DNA of 64,000 nucleotides. Origin: Marisa cornuarietis (taxonomy: Eukaryota; Mollusca; Gastropoda; Architaenioglossa; Ampullariidae). Each line of letters opens with the position of its first letter. Position 1 is the first letter of the stretch. Where the stretch lies: the NCBI GenBank assembly GCA_004794655.1, contig SMMW01000519.1, positions 620,001 to 684,000 of the forward strand, read 5' to 3'. The notes under the pieces are model-generated. The model was not told the DNA's origin. It did not search any database and was given only the letters and a program-made list of their open reading frames with translations. Position numbers and translations under genes: made by a program. Positions 45,947 to 56,729 of the stretch are shown here, piece after piece.

Positions 45947-48379
45947 ATGCTGGGCCGTCTGCGGATGATGTCTGGGTGGCGGTTGTGCTTGGCAACGCTC
46001 TGGCTCTTGACGGCCAACTTGTGCTGTTTGTACCTGCTTTCCACCTGGGCGGCAGGGCAGGGTGTCCTCCTACTTAGAGCGGGTAGATGGAGGGATGGTC
46101 GAGGGTCTTGTCGGCGGCTGCGTCTCGCAGACTCTCCCCATCCCGTCACGGCTCTGGCCAGCGCACCGGGCTCGGGTAGTACCTGGCTGCGCCACCTCCT
46201 GCATCAAGCGACAGGTAAACGCAGCCCTTTGATGACTGTTAGGTGACAATCCCCACTTTGTAGTCCGACAGGTGACAGGCACTACTCTTTAGTCGGACAG
46301 GTGACAAACACCATTCTTTGATGTCTGACATCCTGATTTAAGTTCAATGTCTCTGATTGGCACTACTCATTGTCAGACAGACGACGGACTAAATAATCTG
46401 AAACTATGATGAAATAAAATTTAACAAAACTATGATGAGATAGCTCTGACCCTGGTCTTCAGACTAGGAAGGTGCTATACGAAATCTAACTCAAAGCTTT
46501 ATCGTCTCAAAGTAGCGATGTAAACTGTGTAATCACCCAACAGACATCTTCATATGACTGTTGCCCCCTTGACTGCTGGTTCAGGTCTGGCCACGGGGAG
46601 TCTGTACAGTGACTCATCGCTGAGAGCCGCGGGTTTCCTGGGAGAAGGGATCCACAACAGCTCCGTGCTTATCATCAAGACTCACGCCAGTCCCAGCGCC
46701 ATGTCTCAGCACTTCCAGCAGGCCGTTCTGCTCATGCGCAACCCGTATGACGTCATTCTGGCCGAGTTCAACCGCCGGCAAGCGGGTCACCTCGGTCACG
46801 CTAGTGAGGACGACTTCGCCACTTGTGAGTTGGTAGACAAACACTACGTCTACTCTCAGGAGAAAGCAGACTGCACTGAGATAAGGCTTGACTATACGGA
46901 ATAGGTTAGACTGTACAGACCGATGGCCGTATAGACTATAGACTGTGAAGACAAACGTTTACATGGGATAGAAAACAGAATTTCCAGTGAAAAAATTGCT
47001 GGAAGGCAAAGGGGAAATACTGCACAGTAAACAGACAGACTGCAATGTTAGACCTAAAGAAAACAGACTAGACTGTGTGGAGAATAGAATGTACAGACAG
47101 AAAGTCAACTGTATTTAGAATAGACTACACTGTATGTAGACACAAAGTTAACTGTATGTAGAATAGACTACACTGTATGTAGACACAAAGTTAACTGTAT
47201 GTAGAATAGACTACACTGTATATAGACACAAAGTTAACTGTATGTAGAATAGACTACACTGTATATAGACACAAAGTTAACTGTATGTAGAATAGACTAC
47301 ACTGTATATAGACACAAAGTTAACTGTATTTAGAATAGACTACACTGTATATAGACACAAAGTTAACTGTATGTAGAATAGACTACACTGTATATAGACA
47401 CAAAGTTAACTGTATGTAGAATAGACTACACTGTATATAGACACAAAGTTAACTGTATGTAGAATAGACTACACTGTATATAGACACAAAGTTAACTGTA
47501 TGTAGAATAGACTACACTGTATATAGACACAAAGTTAACTGTATTTAGAATAGACTACACTGTATATAGACACAAAGTTAACTGTATGTAGAATAGACTA
47601 CACTGTATATAGACACAAAGTTAACTGTATGTAGAATAGACTACACTGTATATAGACACAAAGTTAACTGTATGTAGAATAGACTACACTGTATATAGAC
47701 ACAAAGTTAACTGTATTTAGAATAGACTACACTGTATATAGACACAAAGTTAACTGTATGTAGAATAGACTACACTGTATATAGACACAAAGTTAACTGT
47801 ATGTAGAATAGACTACACTGTATATAGACACAAAGGTTACTCTATGTAGAATAGACTACACTGTATGTAGACACAAAGGTTACTCTATGTAGAATAGACT
47901 ACACTGTATATAGACACAAAGTTAACTGTATGTAGAATAGACTTTACTGCATAGACAGAAAGCTAACTCTACTGAAAACAAAAGTGTGTGTGTGTGTTTG
48001 TGTTGTGCGTGCGTGCGTGCGTTTTTTAGACTGGGACAGTTTTGTACCCGAAGCAGCCGAGTACTGGCGAATTGTGAACACCGACTGGCTGGACTTCCCA
48101 GGTCGTCTGCTCGTGGTGCATTATGAACAGCTGGTGCACAGCCTCAACTCCAGTCTCAGTGACATCCTCAACTTCCTGAACATCAGCCACACCGCCAGCG
48201 ACCTTCAGTGTGCTGCGACTCACTCGACAGGAAAGTTCAAGAGACACGAGCCACGTGATGGTCGAGAAAAGATTCTGGACAAGCGATTCTCTTCAAAACA
48301 TCGCGAGTTGATCCATCGGTGTGGTATGGCAGTGGCAACCAAACTAACTGACACCGGGCATAGTAACATCACGTACTAA
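45947..48379 (+). CDS. WSCD-type Golgi sulfotransferase without WSC domains (3 exons, 285 aa)
   Basis: Exons 45947-46214, 46585-46824 and 48030-48379; both introns are phase 1 with GT-AG ends; total 858 nt. An in-frame TGA at 45932 precedes the ATG. Residues 11-34 form one transmembrane helix after a short basic tail, so it is a type II membrane protein. SAPGSGSTWLRHLL (residues 72-85) matches the 5'-phosphosulfate-binding loop, and LLMRNPYDVILAEFNR (about 139-153) the 3'-phosphate-binding region. GRLLVVHYEQL and FLNIS follow as in WSCD1/WSCD2. In that family PAPS-dependent sulfation of sialic acid on glycans has been reported; the acceptor here is unknown. Vertebrate WSCD proteins carry WSC domains between helix and catalytic domain; here they are absent. 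Intron 2 holds a 43-bp minisatellite and the 3' flank is satellite. Confidence 0.88.
47085..47945. repeat. 43-bp minisatellite (about 20 copies) in sulfotransferase intron 2
   Basis: The unit is AAAGTTAACTGTATGTAGAA followed by TAGACTACACTGTATATAGACAC. It contains GTTAAC in each copy and is highly homogeneous. Confidence 0.97.
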
Positions 48380-48389
48380 ATAATAACAG

Positions 48390-48845
48390 TATCGTACCCA
48401 ATGGTAGTTACACGTACCGCAGGGTAACTACGTGTACACACGTATACTGCATGGTAACTACACTACACAACACTACACTCCACTACACTACACTACATAC
48501 ACGTATACTGCATGGTAACTACACTACACTCCACTCCACTACACTCCACTACATACACGTATACTGCATGGTAACTACACAACACTCCACTACACTCCAC
48601 TACACTACATACACGTATACTGCATGGTAACTTCACTACACTCCACTCCACTACACTCCACTACATACACGTATACTGCATGGTAACTACACTACACTCC
48701 ACTCCACTACACTCCACTACACACACGTATACTGCATGGTAACTACACTACACTACACTACATACACGTATATTGCATGGTAACTACACTACACTACACT
48801 ACATACACGTATACTGCATGGTAACTACACTCCACTCCACTTGTT
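48390..48845. repeat. TACACGTATACTGCATGG satellite, block 1
   Basis: It starts with diverged copies about 30 bp after the sulfotransferase stop, then regular units of a conserved CATACACGTATACTGCATGG plus TAACTACAC, separated by variable (ACTAC/ACTCC)n spacers. Same family as 49740-52120. Confidence 0.97.
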
Positions 48846-49739
48846 ATGAACATGTGTTATCACCCCTGAACGTCGAAGTAACGAGGTTGTCGCCCTTGAT
48901 TGAATAGCGATTATGACCCCTGGTTTGAATGTGGATAGGGGGCGTTGTTTAGAAATTGGAAGAAGAAGCAGACGTGAGAGTCTGGGAGAAAGAGGAATTT
49001 GGTACAGAGGTTGGAATTAATAGTACTGTGTGGATTAATATTAACTGTGTGAAGAAATAGCAACTGTGTGGATAAATAGTAACTGTGTGGATACATATTA
49101 ACGGTGTAAAGAAATATTAACTGTATGGAGAAAGAGTAACTGTGTGGAGAAATATTAACTGTGTGGTTCCTCGATTTATAAATTTTCTCAACTGCTGTGT
49201 GATCTCTTGAGAAGATCGTAGAACTGTGTGGAGAAATATTATCTGTGTGGTTCCTCGATTTACTAATTTTCTCAACTGCTGTGTGATCTCTTGAGAAGAT
49301 CGTAGAACTGTGTGGATTTACCTACTGTGGAATTTTTATTGACTTGGTCATTTGTCTGCCGTTAGACTGTCGGAGTTATTTGGTGAATGTAGGCTGTCCG
49401 TATGATCAACGCCAGAGAGCAAGACTGAAAGAGTGGAACTGTTTGCCGTGTCGACCCCTTCCCCCCCCCCAACAACAGAAGAAGAGAGAACTTGAAGGAC
49501 TTTAATATAAACTGCTTAGATATATTTGTTTCGGTGCAAACTCAGTGTAGAATATTTGTGCTGAAGTTTTCTGTTGTTATTTAGTAAAGTATATATTTAC
49601 GTTCACCCGATTAATAGAAACGTTCGAGCCCATGTGCAGGTCTTTGTATTTTGTTGTGTGAAAGGACACGTGAAGAAGGCTGTGAGGTCAGTGTGTGTTG
49701 TGTGTGACCTGTCCACACTTTCCGTGCGTTCCTGACACC
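48846..49739. other. unique island between two satellite blocks
   Basis: Contains degenerate repeats of TAACTGTGTGGAGAAATAT (49020-49165) and an 84-bp direct duplication (49142-49225 and 49226-49309) with CTCGATTTA and TTGAGAAGATCGTAGAACTG. No gene recognised. It may include the 3' end of the sulfotransferase transcript. Confidence 0.6.
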
Positions 49740-52125
49740 ACTACATACACGTATACTGCATGGTAACTACACTACACTCCACTCCACTACACTACATACA
49801 CGTATACTGCATGGTAACTACACTACACTCCACTCCACTACACTACATACACGTATACTGCATGGTAACTACACTACACTCCACTCCACTACACTACATA
49901 CACGTATACTGCATGGTAACTACACTACACTACACTACATACACGTATATTGCATGGTAACTACACTACACTACACTACACTCCACTACACTACATACAC
50001 GTATACTGCATGGTAACTTCACTACACTCCACTCCACTCCACTCCACTACATACACGTATACTGCATGGTAACTACACTCCACTACACTACATACACGTA
50101 TACTGCATGGTAACTACACTACACTCCACTCCACTACACTCCACTACATACACGTATACTGCATGGTTACTACACTACACTACACTACGTACACGTATAT
50201 TGCATGGTAACTACACTACACTACACTACACTACATACACGTATACTGCATGGTAACTACACAACACTACACTTCACTACACTCCACTCCACTACATACA
50301 CGTATACTGCATGCTAACTACACAACACTACACTCCACTACACTCCACTACACTACATACACGTATACTGCATGGTAACTACACTACACTCCACTCCACT
50401 ACACTACACTACATACACGTATACTGCATGGTAACTACACTACACTACACTACATACACGTATATTGCATGGTAACTACACTACACTACACTACATACAC
50501 GTATACTGCATGGTAACTACACTCCACTACACTCCACTACACTACATACACGTATACTGCATGGTAACTACACTACACTCCACTACACTCCACTACACTA
50601 CATACACGTATACTGCATGGTAACTACACTACACTCCACTCCACTCCACTACACTACACTCCACTACATACACGTATACTGCATGGTAACTACACTCCAC
50701 TCCACTCCACTACACTACATACACGTATACTGCATGGTAACTACACTACACAACACTACACTACACTACATACACGTATACTGCATGGTTACTACACTAC
50801 ACCACACTACACACACGTAATCTGCATGGTAACTACACTCCACTACACTCCACTCCACTACATACACGTATACTGCATGGTAACTACACTACACTTCCCT
50901 CCACTCCACTCCACTACACTAAATACACGTATACTTCATGGTAACTACACTCCACTACACTACATACACGTATACTTCATGGTAACTACACTCCACTACA
51001 CTACATACACGTATACTGCATGGTAACTACACAACACTACACTACATACACGTATACTGCATAGTAACTACACAACACTCCACTACACTACACTCCACTA
51101 CACTACATACACGTATACTGCATGGTAACTACACAACACTACACTCCACTACACTACATATACGTATACTGCATGGTAACTACACAACACTCCACTACAC
51201 TACACTACATACACGTATACTGCACGGTAACTACACTACACTACACTACACTACACGCCACAACACTACATACACGTATACTGCATGGTAACTACACTCC
51301 CCTCCACCCCACTACACTCCACTACATACACGTATACTGCATGGTAACTACACTACACTACACTACACTACATACACGTATACTGCATGGTAACTACACT
51401 TCACTCCCCTCCACTCCACTCCACTACACTAAATACACGTATACTTCATGGTAACTACACTTCACTACACTACATACACGTATACTTCATGGTAACTACA
51501 CTCCACTACACTACATACACGTATACTGCATGGTAACTACACAACACTACACTACATACACGTATACTGCATAGTAACTACACAACACTCCACTACACTA
51601 CACTCCACTACACTACATACACGTATACTGCATGGTAACTACACAACACTACACTCCACTACACTACATATACGTATACTGCATGGTAACTACACAACAC
51701 TCCACTACACTACACTACATACACGTATACTGCACGGTAACTACACTACACTACACTACACGCCACAACACTACATACACGTATACTGCATGGTAACTAC
51801 ACTCCCCTCCACCCCACTACACTCCACTACATACACGTATACTGCATGGTAACTACACTACACTACACTACACTACACTACACTACATACACGTATACTG
51901 CATGGTAACTACACTTCACTCCACTACACTACACTACACTACATACACGTGTGCTGCATGGTAACTACACTACACTACACTACACGCCACAACACTACAT
52001 ACACGTATACTGCATGGTAACTACACTCCACTTCACTCCACCCCACCCCACTACACTACACTCCACTACATACACGTGTACTGCATGGTAACTACACTAC
52101 ACTCCATTACACTACACTACACTTA
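49740..52125. repeat. TACACGTATACTGCATGG satellite, block 2, with 510-bp higher-order duplication
   Basis: About 45 copies of the conserved CATACACGTATACTGCATGG core with ACTAC/ACTCC spacers of varied length. The stretch from about 50890 to 51390 recurs at about 51400 to 51890 with an offset of 510 bp, including rare variants (TTCATGG for TGCATGG, AAATACACG, GCACGGTAAC, CGCCACAACAC). Frames translating to Thr/Leu/His repeats are not genes. Confidence 0.97.
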
Positions 52126-52175
52126 CTTAAGAAAGGTAAGATTCATATTGCGAATAGAACATTTCCAACAGTCAC

Positions 52176-52228
52176 CGAGTGAGTGAGTGAGTGAGTGAGT
52201 GAGTGAGTGAGTGAGTGAGTGAGTGAGT
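52176..52228. repeat. (GAGT)n microsatellite
   Basis: About 13 uninterrupted GAGT units. Confidence 0.95.
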
Positions 52229-53893
52229 GGAGAGACAATTTTTGGGAGGGAGAATGGCAGAGAATGTGTGTAAGAGAGAATAGAGATAATGTATGAGAGA
52301 TAGAGAAGAGAGACAGCGCATGTATGTGTGTGTGTGTGAGTGATTGTAAAAAGACATGTGCAGTGGCGCGTGTCGTTGTCAACACGCGTACTTTCGCTTT
52401 ACTCCTCAATTCGGATCGTCCAGCTGCTTTGTGAAATTTTATGTAAGTTCTATGATTTTTCAAATTATTAAACATTAGCTCTATGATTTTTTATGATCTC
52501 CTTTACTAACGGTTGTAACAGCCATCAGAAGGCGGCTTCAGTCATGTGTAACGTCAGGTAAAGGTTCTGTCCCAGCTCTGAGATTCATGGCCTGAGGCTC
52601 ACCAGATGTTGTAGTGCGGTTTTAATGTGTTTCCAGTGAAATAAAGTTCAGTTCCCTCCGCTTGACTACACTTTTGAAATAAGAACCGCTAGAGGGCGCT
52701 CCAAGTTTAGTATAATTTTGTTTAGATCCATTAAATTGATTATTTCTCGATGACTATAAAATTTCACGAAGAAGCATTCTTTCGCCAAGTTATGTTGTCA
52801 TATGTCATATATTGGAGATGACCCCCTCGTGTGTCATGTGGATGGCAGCCCCCTCCCTCTGAGAAGATTCGACAACTTTTCATGTACACATTTAGTATGT
52901 ATGTATGTATGTATGTATGTATGTATGTATGTATGTATGTATGTATGTATGTATGTCCTCTCTATTAGGACTACCTCCCCAACTCGACTTACGACCTACA
53001 GCAAAAGTCGCTTGATGACAAGTATCAGACACTTTCTCAAGTACTGTAGACTGCTTCAGGCTGAGCGTTGACCGTATTTTACTGATTTCTGTAGAAATAC
53101 CGTGAAATAAATTAATAAATCAATTAAGTGCATTTCCAAAGAGGCTGTTTGGTCATCGGATCGCTGGTCATTTCCACCCAAAGCCATATCGCTCCAGTTA
53201 CACCTACCACCTACCTGAGCCGAATGGACCCCGCCATGACCATATCATCCCACATGTCTACCCTCTCTGCCCTCACTGAATGTGAAACGAACTGAGGGGA
53301 AACTTGTGAGTGCGATAGTGAGTGATTTTTATGAATGACGATGAGGTTGAGTCCTGAACTCCATCAGAACCATGTCGTGTAGGTGATGTATGGACGTCCA
53401 GGCCTGGCCCTGATCCACTGAATTCAGATGCAAGAACTTTGTATGATTCTGACAGAATTTAATTCACATTTAAGCTAGTTCTAAGGTTCGTTGAAGGGAC
53501 TTCTGCTTAGATTTGAAATTCTGTGCGTATAATTAGCTTTAAACATTATTTTACCCTATGCACGTGCCAAAGCCAGGGAGCTCACGTATTTTTTCTGTGG
53601 TGTTTGTAGACAGAAAACCTGTCATCTAACCTCTAAGCTTTGTATAGCGGAAATATCCTGTCGCCGAGCTGCACGTGCAAGAAGTTTGAAATAAATATTT
53701 GAGCAGGAAGGTGACATCATGAGAGGCAATGCGCCGCCTAGTGGCGGCTGTCGAAGCTAACGACTGCACGCCCGCCCAAGAATATTGCAGCATGTGTTGG
53801 CGGGTTACTCGCTCCGTTAAGTTTCATCATCGACGAGGGACTCGTCGGCTGTCTTTATGGGCATCACCTGAGTACAGACGTCACTTGTCGTGT
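52229..53893. other. intergenic, no gene recognised
   Basis: Contains an (ATGT)n run at 52896-52957. The ORF through that run is low-complexity. No gene recognised. Confidence 0.5.
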
Positions 53894-53907
53894 CCCTTAT
53901 ATAAGGG
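53894..53907 (+). promoter_or_regulatory. TATA box inside a 14-bp palindrome, candidate promoter of the secreted peptide gene
   Basis: CCCTTATATAAGGG is a perfect palindrome and contains TATATAA. It is the clearest TATA box in the right half and lies about 750 bp upstream of the signal-peptide exon on the same strand. The distance implies a 5' UTR intron; the AACAG directly before the ATG at 54657 could be its acceptor. The link is inference. Confidence 0.35.
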
Positions 53908-54239
53908 CGGCAAGAAGGTAGCACGTCAACGTCTTTGAACCTGGGCTGTACACTTCTGAAAAGCTGAAACACCTGTAAAACACCTGTCAACGGTACTAGG
54001 AAGATCCTTTTTGCGGTGAGGAGCTTAGGCTAAGACTGTTGGCTGCTTTCATGATAATCATCATTTATCTCAAGATGGCCATTTGTTTTATTCTTCGTTC
54101 ATGATTTTCATGTCCGTGTTGTTCTTGTTGTTGTTGTTTTCTTTGCTATTCGTTTGAAAGTTCTTCACAGTTCGTGCGCATTGTCACGTTATTAATAGTT
54201 ATTGCTTTCACTTATTCAAACACACATTGTCAACCGTAG

Positions 54240-54656
54240 TTAAAGCAGCTATAGACAGCTGTAGGTTGCTATAGACAGCTGTAAGCAGCTGTAGACATAC
54301 TATGTATAGATGTGTGCCTCGTTAGTCACTGTATCGATGGGTGCCTCATTACTGTACACACTGTGCCTCATCAGTCATTGTAAAGATGTGTTCATCGTCT
54401 CTCATTTGTGGCAGGTGTAGATATAAAGAAGTACAGATGTGTGCCTCGTCAGTCACTGTACATATTTATTTCTCCTCCTCATTGTACAGATTGCTGCTTA
54501 TCAGTCATTGTTGTAAGCTATAGATATACTAAACACGGATGTGTGCTTTACGAGTCATCGTACAGATGTGTGCCTCATCAGTGATTGTACAGATGCGTAT
54601 GTCATCAGTCATTGTACAGATGTTTGTCTTATCAATCATTGTTGGCACATTAACAG
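54240..54656. repeat. minisatellite arm 1 (GTGTGCCTCATCAGTCATTG core)
   Basis: Degenerate units of about 27-30 bp containing TGTACAGATGTGTGCCTC and CATCAGTCATTG. The array runs up to the start codon of the secreted peptide exon. Arm 2 at 55824-56210 is the same family in opposite orientation. Confidence 0.85.
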
Positions 54657-56378
54657 ATGATGAAGCTGCTGGTGTTTGTCTTGGCTGTCGCGGCGATGAT
54701 GTGGCAGATCGCCGATACACAAGACGGCGGAGAAGCAACCGACTCCAGTTCTCAGGTTACAGAACTCGGCAATAACCGAGTGCAGTTTACATGTTACACT
54801 GACAGAACTCGGCAATAATCTACTTGACTGAAATCTTGTCTGTCCACACCCCTGTCCGAAACCTTCGCTCCTCATCAGACTCCCGCATTCTGTCCTCCCT
54901 CTCACAAAGACAGTCACATACGGACAACGGACATCCTCCCTCTGAGCTGCTAAGCAGTGGAACTCTCTACCACATCACATTCCTCACTCGGACTACAAGG
55001 CTACATTCAAACTCTCTCTGAAAACATATCTGTTCACAAAGTACTATCCCTGAATTACTATTCTTAACTCCCTGTCAATACTGTCTGTCATGCTAACCAT
55101 CATGTAATGACTCCATCTCATACTGTATACAGTACCTACATCCTGCCATACCTTCATCCGTTGCTTTATGTTCTACTCTTGTACCTCATCTTTATGTTGG
55201 TCAGTGTGTCTATACCTATCTCGCCCTCCACTGTCTGTTATCTTTATGTTGTTCAGTGTGTCTATACATATCTCACGGTCTACTGTCTGTCATCTTTATG
55301 TTGGTCAGTGTGTCTAAACATATCTCACCCTCAACTGTCTGTTATCTTTATGTTGGTCGGTGTGTCTATACCTATCTCGCCCTCCACTGTCTGTTATCTT
55401 TATGTTGGTCGGTGTGTCTATACGTATCTCACGGTCTTATTAATGATCTGCTGCCATGAGAGGTGTCTGCCTCCATATGTAGGTATGGACAACTGTCAGG
55501 GGTGGTCCTGATGGTGTGGTGTCAGTGAATATCAACATGCCTGTCATCGAAGTCTTCATGCTACTGAATGTCTCAATCCTTGTCATCGTGTACATCTTGT
55601 ATCATTGTTTATCTGAATCCCTGCCAACAGTAAACACAAATACACAAATAGTTTTTTTTTCCACAGGATTCTGAACGGTTTTATATTGTTGAGGAATATA
55701 TTTTCTGCTGGAAAAAACATGTTAATTACGTATGGTGTATCAGCAATACATGTCAATTATTAATTAATATACCAATGAGATCCCGGTAAGACATGTCAGT
55801 TAAGAGTGAGTGTAATTATCCTCCTCATCTGTGAATGTGCCAACAATGACTGATGAGGCGAACATCTGTACATAGTCTGATGAGGGAAACTTCTGTACAT
55901 AGTCTGATGAGGGAAACTTCTGTACATAGTCTGATGAGGGAAACTTCTATACATTGATGAGGGAAACTTCTGTACATAGTCTGATGAGGGAAACTTCTGT
56001 ACATAGTCTGATGAGGGAAACTTCTATACATTGATGAGGGAAACTTCTGTACATAGTCTGATGAGGGAAACTTCTGTACATAGTCTGATGAGGCAAACAT
56101 CTGTACATAGTCTGATGAGGCAAACATCTGTACATAGTCTGATGAGGCAAACATCTGTACATAGTCTGATGAGGGAAACATCTGTTTAATATCTGATGAG
56201 GCACATAATTATTATTCCTGTGATTACAAAGTAGTGTCCTTTCGCTTAATGGGGTTGAGGGTCACCTCTTTCCTTCTTTTGTTTCCTTCGTCTTCTTTAT
56301 GTCGTTCCCAGTAATTTTCATCGAAGGCGACTTTTTATCTGTGTTCTTGTTTTGCTGCCTGCTATTGCTCAGGATTGG

Positions 56379-56433
<55 letters not shown>

Positions 56434-56651
56434 GGGTGTGTGTGTGTTTGTGTTTACGCGGAAGTTTCAGCTTGTTATTTTAACGTGTACATTTGTTGCA
56501 GTGCGTACTGGGTGGAAGAGACTGCTCTGGTGGCGCCACCTGTTGTGATAGCCAGTTTTTCACGTACAGTTGCAGAGAAGTCTTCGTTGTCAGCAACAAT
56601 GAGACCCTAGGCGTTTGTTTGGCCAGAGGATTAAAGGTTCGCCTTTCGTGA
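54657..56651 (+). CDS. putative secreted six-cysteine peptide precursor with inhibitor-cystine-knot spacing (2 exons, 82 aa)
   Basis: Exon 1 is 54657-54755 (33 codons): it begins Met-Met-Lys-Leu-Leu, has a hydrophobic core to about residue 18, then an acidic/Ser-rich end. This is a typical signal peptide with a short propeptide. The donor is CAG|GTTACA, phase 0, weaker than consensus. Exon 2 is 56502-56651 after a TTTGTTGCAG acceptor, also phase 0: 49 residues and TGA, with cysteines at exon residues 1, 8, 14, 15, 24 and 39 (C-x6-C-x5-CC-x8-C-x14-C). That C-C-CC-C-C order is the cystine-knot framework shared by many extracellular peptides, including some gastropod venom peptides, defence peptides and hormones. 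No homologue is recognised and toxicity is not implied. AATAAA lies 71 nt past the stop. If exon 1 is not spliced it reads on to a TAA at 54774, giving a 39-residue peptide with one cysteine. Confidence 0.55.
54824..55187 (+). mobile_element. LINE C-terminal fragment and start of its 3' UTR (intron of the secreted peptide gene)
   Basis: The frame from 54824 has VRNLRSSSDSRILSS and a damaged SGTLYHITF region equivalent to NSLPHHI in the copy at 33296-33720. Nucleotide similarity to that copy is high through AAAACATATCTGTTCAC (55020-55036), after which only parts of the 3' UTR align. Confidence 0.8.
55188..55445 (+). repeat. 52-bp minisatellite derived from the LINE 3' UTR (5 copies)
   Basis: ATCTTTATGTTGGTCAGTGT starts units at 55188, 55240, 55292, 55344 and 55396, exactly 52 bp apart. 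The single-copy equivalent is in the related LINE at 33296-33720 (minus), where CTCATCTTTATGTTGTCCAG occurs once. Confidence 0.9.
55824..56210. repeat. 27-bp minisatellite arm 2, inverted relative to 54240-54656
   Basis: The unit is TCTGATGAGGGAAACTTCTG followed by TACATAG. The left edge (CTCATCTGTGAATGTGCCAA) is the reverse complement, with few changes, of the sequence straddling the start codon at 54657. The inversion therefore includes the exon edge as well as the array. Confidence 0.9.
56380..56432. repeat. (GT)n microsatellite upstream of the secreted peptide exon 2
   Basis: About 50 bp of GT, ending some 70 bp before the acceptor at 56501. Confidence 0.95.
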
Positions 56652-56721
56652 CCTCAGCCATTCTGAAAATGCCGATATGATAGAACAGGCGGTCAGATAT
56701 TCCGTCTCCATGTCCTGGCTG

Positions 56722-56727
56722 AATAAA
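56722..56727 (+). terminator. poly(A) signal AATAAA for the secreted peptide gene
   Basis: AATAAA lies 71 nt downstream of the TGA at 56649-56651. A TTCTGAGTTCTGACTGTTGT stretch follows, a plausible GU-rich downstream element. This supports 56502 onward as a terminal exon. Confidence 0.55.
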
Positions 56728-56729
56728 AC

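Noticed and set aside
49760..51454. Plus-strand ORFs translating to MVTTLHYTPLHYIHVY-type repeats
   Set aside because: Products of the TACACGTATACTGCATGG satellite.
56299..56610. 103-codon plus ORF with Val-Cys repeats
   Set aside because: Driven by the (GT)n run; over exon 2 it is in a different frame from the six-cysteine reading that fits the splice phase.
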